Below are positions 43,129 to 50,898 of a stretch of DNA of 64,000 bases, piece after piece. The notes below the pieces were generated by a model that saw nothing but the letters and a program-made list of their open reading frames with translations, ran no database searches and had not been told where the DNA came from. Each line of letters opens with the position of its first letter. Positions within the stretch are counted from its first letter, which is position 1. Origin of the DNA: Myxococcus sp. CA023. Its GTDB lineage: Bacteria; Myxococcota; Myxococcia; Myxococcales; Myxococcaceae. The stretch covers positions 78,570 through 142,569 of the forward strand of contig NZ_JAAEAH010000011.1 of assembly GCF_010998615.1 (NCBI RefSeq), in the 5' to 3' direction. The position numbers and the translations under genes are program-made.

Positions 43129-44202
43129 ATGCCACCGACCGCGACCATCGACCCCGCTGGCGCCGTGCGCCCGGGTGAGGAGCTGAACCTCCCCGCCGTG
43201 GATGCCTGGCTCAAGGCCCAGGTCCCCACGCTGGAGGGCACCCCGGAAGTCACGCAGTACGCGGGCGGTGCCTCCAACTGGACGTACCGGCTGAAGTACG
43301 CCAACCGGGACCTCATCCTGCGCCGCCCTCCCGCGGGGACGAAGGCGAAGTCGGCGCACGACATGGCCCGTGAGTACACGGTGCAGCAGGCGCTGAAGCC
43401 GGCCTATCCCGTCGTCCCCACCATGGTGGGCCTGTGCCAGGACCCGGCCGTGATGGGCTCCGACTTCTACGTCATGGAGCGCATCGAGGGGCTCATCCCG
43501 CGCAAGCACCTGCCCCGGGGGCTGGCGCTGGACGCGAAGCAGACGCGGACGCTGTGCCTCAACGTCATCGCCAAGCTCGTGGAGCTGCACGCCGTGGACC
43601 CGGTGGCGGTGGGCCTGACGTCACTGGGCAAGGGGCCGGGCTATCCCACGCGGCAGGTGGAGGGCTGGTCGGCGCGCTACGAGAAGGCACAGACGTGGAA
43701 CGTCGCCAGCTTCCGCTACGTGCGCGACTGGCTCAAGGCGAACACGCCCGCGGACATCGCCACGTGCGTCATCCACAACGACTGGCGCTTCGACAACGTG
43801 GTGCTCGCTCCGGAGGAGCCCACGCGCATCATCGGCGTGCTCGACTGGGAGATGGCCACCCTGGGTGACCCGCTGATGGACCTGGGCAGCGCGCTGGCCT
43901 ATTGGGTCCATGCCGACGACGACTTCCTGATGCGCTCCACGCGGCGCCAACCCACGCACCTGCCCGGCATGCTCCGGCGCGAGGAGGTCGTGGCGTACTA
44001 CCTGGACCAGACGAAGCTGAAGCCCGCCAACTGGACCTTCTACGAGGTGTTCGGCCTCTTCCGGCTCGCCGTCATCGCCCAGCAAATCTACTACCGCTAC
44101 CACCACAAGCAGACGCGCAACCCCGCGTTCAAGAACTTCTGGGTGCTGGTCAACTACCTGGGCTGGCGCTGCCACCGGCTCATCCGGAAGGGGGCGCGCT
44201 GA
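43129..44202 (+). CDS. APH-type phosphotransferase, ACAD10/11 kinase-domain homologue
   Basis: This is a 357-residue aminoglycoside-phosphotransferase-fold kinase. The ATG at 43129 is preceded by AAGGGG. It has GGASNWTYRLKY (nucleotide loop), LILRRPP (ATP-contacting region), the catalytic VIHNDWRFDNVVL (Brenner-like H-x-D-x(4)-N) and the metal Asp in VLDWEMATLGDPLMDLG. This branch is found fused to acyl-CoA dehydrogenase in mammalian ACAD10/ACAD11, where it phosphorylates hydroxyacyl-CoAs; bacterial substrates are open. Its stop overlaps the phosphatase start by one base (TGATG), so translation is coupled. Confidence 0.93.
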   Translation: MPPTATIDPAGAVRPGEELNLPAVDAWLKAQVPTLEGTPEVTQYAGGASNWTYRLKYANRDLILRRPPAGTKAKSAHDMAREYTVQQALKPAYPVVPTMVGLCQDPAVMGSDFYVMERIEGLIPRKHLPRGLALDAKQTRTLCLNVIAKLVELHAVDPVAVGLTSLGKGPGYPTRQVEGWSARYEKAQTWNVASFRYVRDWLKANTPADIATCVIHNDWRFDNVVLAPEEPTRIIGVLDWEMATLGDPLMDLGSALAYWVHADDDFLMRSTRRQPTHLPGMLRREEVVAYYLDQTKLKPANWTFYEVFGLFRLAVIAQQIYYRYHHKQTRNPAFKNFWVLVNYLGWRCHRLIRKGAR

Positions 44203-44894
44203 TGGGCGTGGTGTATCTGGTCCGGCACGGACAGGCCTCGTTCGGCGCGGCGAACTACGACCAACTGTCGGAGACAGGCCTCGTACAGGCCCGGGTGCTC
44301 GGCGAGTCCCTGCGCGAGCGGCTGCCCCGCGTGGACGCCGTCGTCACCGGCACCATGGCGCGGCACCGGCAGACAGCGGAGGCGTGCCTCGCCGCGCTCG
44401 GCTGCGGCACCGTGGCCGTGCAGACGGCGGGCTTCAACGAGTTCGACCACGAGGAAATCGTCGCCCGGCACACGCCACGCTACGCGGACCCGGATGTGCT
44501 CCGAGCGGAGCTGTCACGGACGGAGTCACCCCGGCGCGCCTACCAGGCGCTCTTCTCCGACGCCGTGGCCCGCTGGGTGGCCGGCCAGCACGACGCGGAG
44601 TACACCGAGCCCTGGTCCGCCTTCGGCGAGCGGTGCCGCCGCGCGCTGGATGCCCTCATCCAGAAGATGGGCGCGTCGAAGAACGCGCTCGTCTTCACCT
44701 CCGGGGGCACCATCACCGCCATCTGCCAGGAGCTGCTCCGCATCCCCGACGAGCACGCCTTCCGCCTCAACCTGACGCTGGCGAACTGCGGCCTCACCAA
44801 GGTCATCTACAGCGAGCGCGGCCGTTATCTGTCCACGCTCAACGAGCACAGCCACTTCGAAGGCGCCCAGCGCGCGCTGCTCACATACCGCTGA
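44202..44894 (+). CDS. Histidine phosphatase family protein
   Basis: The 230-residue protein begins VYLVRHGQASFG, with the phosphohistidine nucleophile in RHG, followed by later His/Glu motifs (GTMARHRQTAEACL, FNEFDHEE) and VFTSGGTITAI near the end. The fold covers phosphoglycerate-mutase-like phosphatases; the substrate may be a phosphorylated intermediate from the kinase gene just upstream, to which it is translationally coupled. Its last 14 bases overlap the end of the opposing methyltransferase gene. Confidence 0.92.
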   Translation: MGVVYLVRHGQASFGAANYDQLSETGLVQARVLGESLRERLPRVDAVVTGTMARHRQTAEACLAALGCGTVAVQTAGFNEFDHEEIVARHTPRYADPDVLRAELSRTESPRRAYQALFSDAVARWVAGQHDAEYTEPWSAFGERCRRALDALIQKMGASKNALVFTSGGTITAICQELLRIPDEHAFRLNLTLANCGLTKVIYSERGRYLSTLNEHSHFEGAQRALLTYR

Positions 44895-45741
44895 GCGGCG
44901 CGCCGTCGTACCGCAAGTCCTCCCACGCCAGCATCGCCCGCTTGCGTGAGGCGCCCCAGCGGTACTCCCCGAAGACGCCCGTCTTGCGCAGCACGCGGTG
45001 ACAGGGAATCAAGAGCCCCACGGGGTTCTCGCCTACCGCCGAACCCACCGCGCGCATCGCCTTGGGCTTTCCAATGGCGCGTGCGAGGTCCTCGTACGTC
45101 GTCACCTCGCCCGACGGCACCCGCAGCAGCGCCTGCCACACCTGCACCTGGAAGGGCGTGCCCCGCACCAGCACCGACAAGGGGCTCGACTCCGAGCCAC
45201 CGTGCCCCGCCTGGAAGATGCGCTCCATCCATGGCGCCGTGCCCTCGGCGGACGCCTCGAACGTGGCGCGCGGCCACTGCTTGCGCAGCGAGGCGAGCGC
45301 CTCCTCCTCTGACTCACCCGAGAGGAAGTGCAGGCCGCAGATGCCACGCTCGCAGACGGCGAGCAGACACGCGCCGAACGGTGACAGGTGGACGCCATGG
45401 CGCACGGTGAGCCCTTCACCGCCCAGCTTGTATTCCCCCGGTGTCATCGACGTCAGCGTCACGAAGAGTTCATGCAGCCGGCCGCTGCCCGACAAGCCGA
45501 CCTCCAGCGACGTCTCCAGCACGCTGCGACGCTCGTCGAGCAGGCGCCGGGCCGAGCTCAGCGTGTGAACCTGGATGAAGCGCTTGGGGCTGATGCCCGC
45601 CCAGCGCGAGAAGAGCCGCTGGAAGTGGAAGGTGCTCAGCCCCACGTGCGCGGCCACGTCGTCCAGGGACGGCTGCTCGCGCGCATGTGCGTCGAGGTAG
45701 AGGATGGCTTGTTCGATACGGGCGTAGTCGCTGGATGCCAT
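44881..45741 (-). CDS. AraC-type regulator fused to O6-methylguanine-DNA methyltransferase (Ada-like, no N-terminal Cys domain)
   Basis: This is a 286-residue protein; the ATG at 45741 gives a conventional N-terminus. Residues 1-100 form an AraC helix-turn-helix (VAAHVGLSTFHFQRLFSRWA). The C-terminal half is a methyltransferase with the acceptor Cys in IPCHRVL and the upstream RAVGSAVGENP motif. E. coli Ada has an extra N-terminal zinc domain that senses methylphosphotriesters, absent here. The protein should repair O6-alkylguanine irreversibly, and the HTH may allow regulation. Its stop lies 14 bases inside the phosphatase gene. The divergent NTF2-like gene begins 167 bases away. Confidence 0.92.
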   Translation of the reverse strand: MASSDYARIEQAILYLDAHAREQPSLDDVAAHVGLSTFHFQRLFSRWAGISPKRFIQVHTLSSARRLLDERRSVLETSLEVGLSGSGRLHELFVTLTSMTPGEYKLGGEGLTVRHGVHLSPFGACLLAVCERGICGLHFLSGESEEEALASLRKQWPRATFEASAEGTAPWMERIFQAGHGGSESSPLSVLVRGTPFQVQVWQALLRVPSGEVTTYEDLARAIGKPKAMRAVGSAVGENPVGLLIPCHRVLRKTGVFGEYRWGASRKRAMLAWEDLRYDGAPLSGM

Positions 45742-45907
45742 GCCGATGCTCCTGGGATGCGCTTCGCGAAAACGTATGTCCGCCAACACATGGTGGAGCA
45801 ACCCGGTTCTTGCGCTGTCCTCGCGCGCCGGGCGTGCGATGACATGAGGTGTCATTGTGCAACAACCGGAAACTCCACCCCGCACGTCGCCTCAGACAAG
45901 GAGCGTC

Positions 45908-46276
45908 ATGCTTCCAGAGGAAGACTTCCTGGCCGCGGAAGAGGCGCTGAGACAGGCCATGCTCTCGAGCGATGTCGCTGCGCTCGACGCCCTCCTCTCC
46001 GACGACCTCCTCTTCGTCAGCCACACCGGCCGCGTCCTCGACAAGGAAGCCGACCTGGAATCGCATCGCTCGGGAGCCCTGCGCCTCACACGGGTGGACT
46101 TCACCGACACACACTTCCGCTACCTCTCCGCGGGCGCCGTGGTCATCGTCCATGCCGCGCTATCCGGTGAGTTCCAGGGAGCCCACTTCGAAGGGAGCTT
46201 CCGCTACACGCGCGTGTGGCAGGTTGTGGACGACGCGCCCCAGGTCGTCGCGGCCCAGTGCACGGCGGTGGGTTGA
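45908..46276 (+). CDS. NTF2-like (DUF4440/SnoaL-type) protein
   Basis: The 122-residue protein starts at the ATG at 45908 behind AAGGAG; the frame is open further upstream without a ribosome binding site. The first helix (EEALRQAMLSSDVAALDALL) and the strand-rich remainder (LLFVSHTGRVLDKEADLESH, VWQVVDDAPQVVAAQ) fit the DUF4440/NTF2 cone fold. Such proteins may be enzymes (isomerases) or ligand binders; none can be assigned here. It is divergent from the Ada-like gene and is followed by a 285-base gap before the MetX gene. Confidence 0.8.
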   Translation: MLPEEDFLAAEEALRQAMLSSDVAALDALLSDDLLFVSHTGRVLDKEADLESHRSGALRLTRVDFTDTHFRYLSAGAVVIVHAALSGEFQGAHFEGSFRYTRVWQVVDDAPQVVAAQCTAVG

Positions 46277-46561
46277 CTTGACTCCTGAGAGACGAGCGCT
46301 TATCCGTTAGCGCCAATGACGTCGCTAAGCGCCATGTGTCGAATGTCGATGCCGGGTGGGCTCTCGCCCTCCAGGTTCGGCTGATGTCCGTCCGACCCTG
46401 GTGAGCCTCCGAGCCCATCCACCCGCGAGGGTTGGTGGGCTCCGTCGTTTCTGGACACGCGCCCCCTGCTCTCCACGCGCGCCTCCACCTGACGGCACGC
46501 CGTCTTCTCCCAGCCCTCACCTTCAGGAGGGCCGTTCCCGCATCGCCCCCGGAGAGTCTCC
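46277..46561. other. 285-base gap before the MetX gene
   Basis: There is no gene. It contains a possible sigma-70 promoter (TTGACT at 46278-46283, 17 bases, TATCCG at 46301-46306) and overlapping palindromes at 46296-46332, followed by a GC-rich leader. I could not match the leader to a known SAM riboswitch class by eye. Confidence 0.5.
46296..46332. promoter_or_regulatory. Overlapping palindromes upstream of the MetX gene
   Basis: GCGCTTA (46296-46302) pairs with TAAGCGC (46326-46332). TTAGCG (46307-46312) pairs with CGCTAA (46323-46328). The two stems share bases 46326-46328 and cannot both form fully. They overlap the candidate -10 region and could be an operator or a switching RNA element. 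Confidence 0.35.
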
Positions 46562-47881
46562 GTGTCCACCACCCACCTTCCCGCCCCGCGCGTCTTCGAC
46601 GTCTCCCTGCCCGACTTGACGCTGGAGGCAGGTGCCCGCCTCACGAACCACCTCGTCCGCGGCTGGTGGTGGGGCCCCGCGGAAGACGTCCCCTGGCTCG
46701 AGTCGCGCGCACGCGTCCTCTCCGAGGACGAAGCCCAGGCGAGCGCGCTGCGCGTCGTCCGCCGCACCGTGGCCGAACAGCAGGCGCTCGCGGCGGGAGC
46801 CCGTCATCGAGGCCCGGCCCGAGCCCCCGCGCCCATCCCCACGGTGCTGCTGGTCCACGCGCTCACCGGCGACATGCGCGCGGGCGGCAAGGGCGGCTGG
46901 TGGGAGCCACTCATTGGCCCGCGGCGCGCGCTGGACCCTTCCCGCGTGCGGCTCCTGTGCTTCAACAACCTGGGCTCCTGCTACGGCACCAGCGGCCCCG
47001 CCGACGAGGGCTTCCCGCTGCGGACGGACGACGCGCGCTTCGGTCCGCCGTTGCCGCTGCCCAAGGGCGACCTGAGCCAGGACGAACAGCGCCTGCCCGC
47101 CACCGTCACGCCGTGGGACCAGGCCCGGAGCATCCTGCTGGCCATGGACGCGCTGGGTCTGGACGAAGTGGAGCTCGTCACCGGCGGCTCACTGGGCGGC
47201 ATGGTGGTGCTCTGCCTCGCGGCGTTGGCGCCGGAGCGCTTCGCGCGACTCTTCCCCATCGCCACCACGGAGTCCGCCACCGCGTGGGTGGTGGGCCTCA
47301 ACCACGTGGCGCGGCAGGCCCTGCTGATGGACCCGGGCTTCCCCGAGTCCCCCCGCCGGGGCCTGGAATTGGCCCGGCAGCTCGCGATGCTCACCTACCG
47401 CGCGGAGCCCGGCCTGGAAGCGCTCCAGGGCCGCCCCGCCGAGTGGTCCTCACGCGCGCTGCACCCCATGCACAGCTATCTGGAATACCAGGGCCAGAAG
47501 CTGGAGAGTCGCTTCGACGCGCGCGCGTACCTGGCGCAGCTGGGCGCCATGGACCACCACGACTTGTCACGCTTCCCGGGAGGCGGCCTGGCCCGCATCC
47601 GCGCGAGCGCGCTGTGCGTGGGCATCGACACCGACCAGCTCTTCTTCCCCAGCCACATGGCGACGCTGGCGCGGCGGCTGCGCGAGCACGGCCTCCACGC
47701 CGAGCACGCCACGCTGTCCAGTCAGCATGGGCACGACGGCTTCCTGCTGGAGTGGGACGCCATGGCCGTCCTGCTCGCGCGGGCGCTCGCCCTGCCCACG
47801 GCCAGGGGCCCGGAGCATGCCTTCCCGCGCTGGCCGGAGGTGCGCCCCGCCCTCAGCTCACCTTGCGGGACGAAGGCGTGA
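46562..47881 (+). CDS. metX: Homoserine O-acetyltransferase family alpha/beta hydrolase
   Basis: The 439-residue protein uses a GTG at 46562 behind GGAGAG. It has the MetX triad: nucleophile Ser in VTGGSLGGMVV, Asp in CVGIDTDQLF and His in SQHGHDGF. CFNNLGSCYGTSGP and HSYLEYQGQKLESRFDARAY are typical family stretches. MetX acetylates homoserine from acetyl-CoA as the first step of methionine synthesis; some relatives use serine or succinyl-CoA instead. It is slightly long (about 380 is common) because of an extended N-terminal segment. No other met gene is adjacent. Its last 29 bases overlap the opposing channel-like gene. Confidence 0.9.
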   Translation: MSTTHLPAPRVFDVSLPDLTLEAGARLTNHLVRGWWWGPAEDVPWLESRARVLSEDEAQASALRVVRRTVAEQQALAAGARHRGPARAPAPIPTVLLVHALTGDMRAGGKGGWWEPLIGPRRALDPSRVRLLCFNNLGSCYGTSGPADEGFPLRTDDARFGPPLPLPKGDLSQDEQRLPATVTPWDQARSILLAMDALGLDEVELVTGGSLGGMVVLCLAALAPERFARLFPIATTESATAWVVGLNHVARQALLMDPGFPESPRRGLELARQLAMLTYRAEPGLEALQGRPAEWSSRALHPMHSYLEYQGQKLESRFDARAYLAQLGAMDHHDLSRFPGGGLARIRASALCVGIDTDQLFFPSHMATLARRLREHGLHAEHATLSSQHGHDGFLLEWDAMAVLLARALALPTARGPEHAFPRWPEVRPALSSPCGTKA

Positions 47882-48950
47882 CCACGGCCACCGGCGCGTG
47901 GTGGGACCACAGGGGCGGCTCGGCCTCGTGGGTGAAGGCGCGCAGCCGCCGGTACTCCGGATAGGACGCCTGGAGCGACAGCACGTCTCCAGGCCGGATG
48001 ACCTCATCCCCCTGAGGGTGAAGCCGCTCCTCGCCATTGCGTTGCAGCGACAGCGCCAGGCAGCCGAACCGGTCCCGCACCTCGGAGATGGTGAGCCCCG
48101 GCAGCCCCAAGCGCGCCTCGAACAGCGAGACGACCATCAGGTGCTTCGCCAGGTGGAACGAGTGGACGATGCGCGGGTCCATGGCCGCCAGCGCCATGGC
48201 CGGGGCCGCCAGCGACGAGCTGGAGAGCGCCTCCGCCTTGAACGTCTCGCGCACCTTGCCGCTCAAGTCGTCGTCGAAGAGGCGGATGACCACGCGAATG
48301 TCCGGGTTGAGCTTGCGCGCATCCAGGGCGATGTTGAGGTTCGCCAGGTCGTCGTCCGTCGCGCAGACGATGGCGGACGCGTCCTTCACGTTGGTGCGAG
48401 GCAGGCACAGCGGGCTGCGCGTGTCGTCGATGAGCAGCGGCACCAGCTCGTCGCGCAGCGCGGACACGAAGGCCGCGTCCTCGCGCTTCTCCACCACCAC
48501 CACGTCCTTGCCCATCTCCCGCAGCTGCGTCACCACGCGGTAGCCCACCCGCCCCGCTCCACACACCACGACGTGGCCCTTCATCGTCTCGGAGACCACT
48601 TCGATCCACTCCTTGTCGTTCTTGTGCCGGGCGAAGAAGAGGTACGCGAAGCGCACCACACCATCCGCGACCAGCGCAATGCCTGATGGCGGAATCACCA
48701 GGTTGAGCAACTCCACCAGCCAGTCGTCCACATAGGGCAGCGACGGCTGGCCGTAGAGCAGGAAGTAGGTGTGGTGCAGCGCCTCGCCGAAGTCGATGCG
48801 AGCGCCGTCCGGCCCGCGGAAGCGCCAATGGAAGAGCAGCGGCCCTCCCAGGAACAGCACGGCGGACAGCACCAGCGTGGTGCGAAAGCGCCGTACCAGC
48901 GCCCGCAGGTAGCGCAGATTGGCCCGGAAGTGCCTGCGGGACTGCTTCAT
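47853..48950 (-). CDS. Two-helix ion-channel-like protein with RCK/TrkA domains and a non-canonical pore loop
   Basis: The 365-residue protein has two N-terminal transmembrane helices (about 26-44, LVLSAVLFLGGPLLF; about 82-108, LLNLVIPPSGIALVADGVV) with a pore-like loop between. A cytoplasmic RCK_N domain with GHVVVCGAGRVGYRVV and an RCK_C domain ending in the HPQGDEVIRPGDVLSLQAS strand follow. The whole resembles Ca- or ligand-gated potassium channels such as MthK, but the filter TVGYGD is absent; the loop reads HTYFLLYGQPSLPY. It may be a channel of other selectivity or a non-conducting relative. Its stop lies 29 bases inside the MetX gene, and tatC lies just upstream (13 bases). Confidence 0.85.
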   Translation of the reverse strand: MKQSRRHFRANLRYLRALVRRFRTTLVLSAVLFLGGPLLFHWRFRGPDGARIDFGEALHHTYFLLYGQPSLPYVDDWLVELLNLVIPPSGIALVADGVVRFAYLFFARHKNDKEWIEVVSETMKGHVVVCGAGRVGYRVVTQLREMGKDVVVVEKREDAAFVSALRDELVPLLIDDTRSPLCLPRTNVKDASAIVCATDDDLANLNIALDARKLNPDIRVVIRLFDDDLSGKVRETFKAEALSSSSLAAPAMALAAMDPRIVHSFHLAKHLMVVSLFEARLGLPGLTISEVRDRFGCLALSLQRNGEERLHPQGDEVIRPGDVLSLQASYPEYRRLRAFTHEAEPPLWSHHAPVAVVTPSSRKVS

Positions 48951-48963
48951 GGAGGCTCCTCGA

Positions 48964-50169
48964 CTACGACGCCGGGGTGATGCCCGTTTCCGCCGAGTTC
49001 CGCGCGCGACGCCGCTCCACCATCCACACCAGCAGCACGCCCAGCTCGTAGCAGAGCAGCATGGGGCCGGCCATCAGCGACAGGTTCACCACGTCTCCCG
49101 TGGGGGTGATGATGGCCGCCGCGATGAGGCACACCACGAAGGCGTGGCGCTGGTACCTGAAGAGCCAGGACGACTTCACCACGCCCACCACGCCCAGCAG
49201 GGCCATGACGAGCGGCAGCTCGAAGATGATGCCGAAGGCGAGGATGAGCAGCAGCACCAGCGAGAGCTGCTCGTGCATGGACAACATGGGCCGCGTCCAC
49301 CGCGCCGCCTCATGCGCCGCGTGCGCCGTGGCCAGCTCCTTCTCCAGCCGCCACAGCCCCGCCAGCTCCTCGGTGCGCGTGGGGGCGATGCCCGCCAGCA
49401 GGCTCGCCGAGCCGTCCATGGCCGCCGCCGCCGCCGCGAAGTCCTTCTTCTCGTAGGCCGTCACGGCCTCCACGCGCTTCTCCACCGCCTGCCGCAGCAC
49501 GCCGCGGGACTGCGCGCCGTAGCCCACCGACGCCGCGTCCAAGAGCCGCCCCAGGCCATCCAGCCGCCCCGTCATCTCCACGCTGGCGGCGGGCGCGGCC
49601 GTGGGCGCGGGTGCCTGGCCCTGGCCCTCCGCGCGCAGTTGGGTGCTCGTCTCCTTCGCGATGCGCCCCGCCTCCTCCGCTTCGCCCAGGCGAAGGAAGC
49701 GCAAGGCGTCATCCGCGCGCAGCCGGGCCGTATCCAGGCGCTGCTCCAGCGCGAGCGTCTCCTCCTCGTTGAGGAGGAAGGTGAACATGGAGGGCAGCAC
49801 CGCGAAGTAACAGAAGGCGGCGCCGAGGAGGAAGGCGATGGAGCCGAACGCCACGAAGGGCGCGGCGAAGCGGCGCTCCTCCGGATACAGGCCGGGCGAG
49901 ACGAAGCCCCAGATCTGCATCAGGATGACGGGCGTGGTGAGGAAGATGCCGCAGTACACGCCCACCTTCATCAGGACGTTCAGCTCTTCGATGCCGGACG
50001 TGTAGATGAGCGAGCGATTCTCGGGGGGCAGCGCATCCAGCACCGGCTGCATCAGCAGGCCGAAAATCGGCTTGGCGAAGACGAGCGAAATCGTCCCCAG
50101 GACGAGCACCGCGATGGTGCACCGCATGAGGCGCGAGCGGAGCTCCGTCAGGTGATCCGCCAGACTCAT
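48964..50169 (-). CDS. tatC: Twin-arginine translocase TatC with a large periplasmic insertion
   Basis: This 401-residue protein is the core of the Tat receptor that binds RR-signal peptides. The start LADHLTELRSRLMR has the conserved H-L-x-E-L-R-x-R, and FVSPGLYPEER is also conserved. Typical TatC is about 250 residues; here about 155 extra residues (roughly 136-292, genome 49294-49764) separate transmembrane helices three and four. The insert is Ala/Glu-rich, helical and on the periplasmic side. Helices four to six (LVLLLILAFGIIFELPL onward) are intact. The tatB gene is 48 bases upstream on the same strand. Confidence 0.95.
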   Translation of the reverse strand: MSLADHLTELRSRLMRCTIAVLVLGTISLVFAKPIFGLLMQPVLDALPPENRSLIYTSGIEELNVLMKVGVYCGIFLTTPVILMQIWGFVSPGLYPEERRFAAPFVAFGSIAFLLGAAFCYFAVLPSMFTFLLNEEETLALEQRLDTARLRADDALRFLRLGEAEEAGRIAKETSTQLRAEGQGQAPAPTAAPAASVEMTGRLDGLGRLLDAASVGYGAQSRGVLRQAVEKRVEAVTAYEKKDFAAAAAAMDGSASLLAGIAPTRTEELAGLWRLEKELATAHAAHEAARWTRPMLSMHEQLSLVLLLILAFGIIFELPLVMALLGVVGVVKSSWLFRYQRHAFVVCLIAAAIITPTGDVVNLSLMAGPMLLCYELGVLLVWMVERRRARNSAETGITPAS

Positions 50170-50217
50170 GCGCAGTTCGGAGTCGGCACCGGGGTTGATG
50201 GGCGGGGGGCTCAGGAC

Positions 50218-50766
50218 TCAGCTCCGTTTCGGGGCGTTGCGCGCCACCGTCCCCGGGATGGGCGACAGCGTGGGCGAGGTGGCGGAGGAAGCAGTGGGCT
50301 CGGGCGGCGCCTCGGCGGTGGGCTCCGCGCCCGGCTCCGCGGTCGCGGCGTCCTGCGCGGGCGTCTCCCCGGCATGCACGTCGGAGGTGGGCACCTCACG
50401 AGGCCCCTGCGCGTCCATTTCCAGCACCTGCGGGGGCGACGAGGACTGAGGGGACGCCGCATCGGCCGGAGGCGACGCGCCGTCCGTGGCGGGAGGCAGG
50501 GTGGCCTCGGGCCCACCCACGACCTGCGGCGGCTGGGGCGCGAAGCGCGTCCCGGGCCTCACGGGCGCGGTGGGAGGCTCTCCGATTTCCTGGTCCATGG
50601 CGTAGAACTCACGCTCCACGACGTTGCGGACCTCATCCGTCTGGCGGCGGAACTCGCGCAGGAACTTGCCGATGCCGCGCGCGAGCTCGGGCAACCGCTG
50701 CGGCCCGAGAATGAGCAGCGCGGCCACCAGGATGAACACCATTTCGCCTGCGCCGATGTTGAACAT
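50218..50766 (-). CDS. tatB: Tat translocase subunit TatB (TatA/B family)
   Basis: The 182-residue protein starts at the ATG at 50766, after an AGGA site. The N-terminal helix (EMVFILVAALLILGPQRLPE) with GPQRLPELAR and the amphipathic helix (ARGIGKFLREFRRQTDEV) define the TatA/B family; the length and the Glu near the start favour TatB. About 100 Pro/Ala/Ser-rich residues follow and look disordered. It should assemble with TatC into the signal-peptide receptor. A separate TatA is presumably encoded elsewhere, or this protein serves both roles. Confidence 0.9.
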   Translation of the reverse strand: MFNIGAGEMVFILVAALLILGPQRLPELARGIGKFLREFRRQTDEVRNVVEREFYAMDQEIGEPPTAPVRPGTRFAPQPPQVVGGPEATLPPATDGASPPADAASPQSSSPPQVLEMDAQGPREVPTSDVHAGETPAQDAATAEPGAEPTAEAPPEPTASSATSPTLSPIPGTVARNAPKRS

Positions 50767-50898
50767 TTTTCCTGACGCGCTCCCCGGAGCAGCCCGGTTT
50801 ATCGCGCCCCGGGGAGACAGGCGCAACCGTTCGTCTCGCCAAAGCGTCCGCCCGCCACCCGGAATGGGCGGCAGGCAACCCGAAGGCGCCCTTTCATA

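Noticed and set aside
46277..46561. A SAM riboswitch before the MetX gene
   Set aside because: I looked for the SAM-I, SAM-II and SAH cores and found no convincing match; only the small palindromes could be supported.
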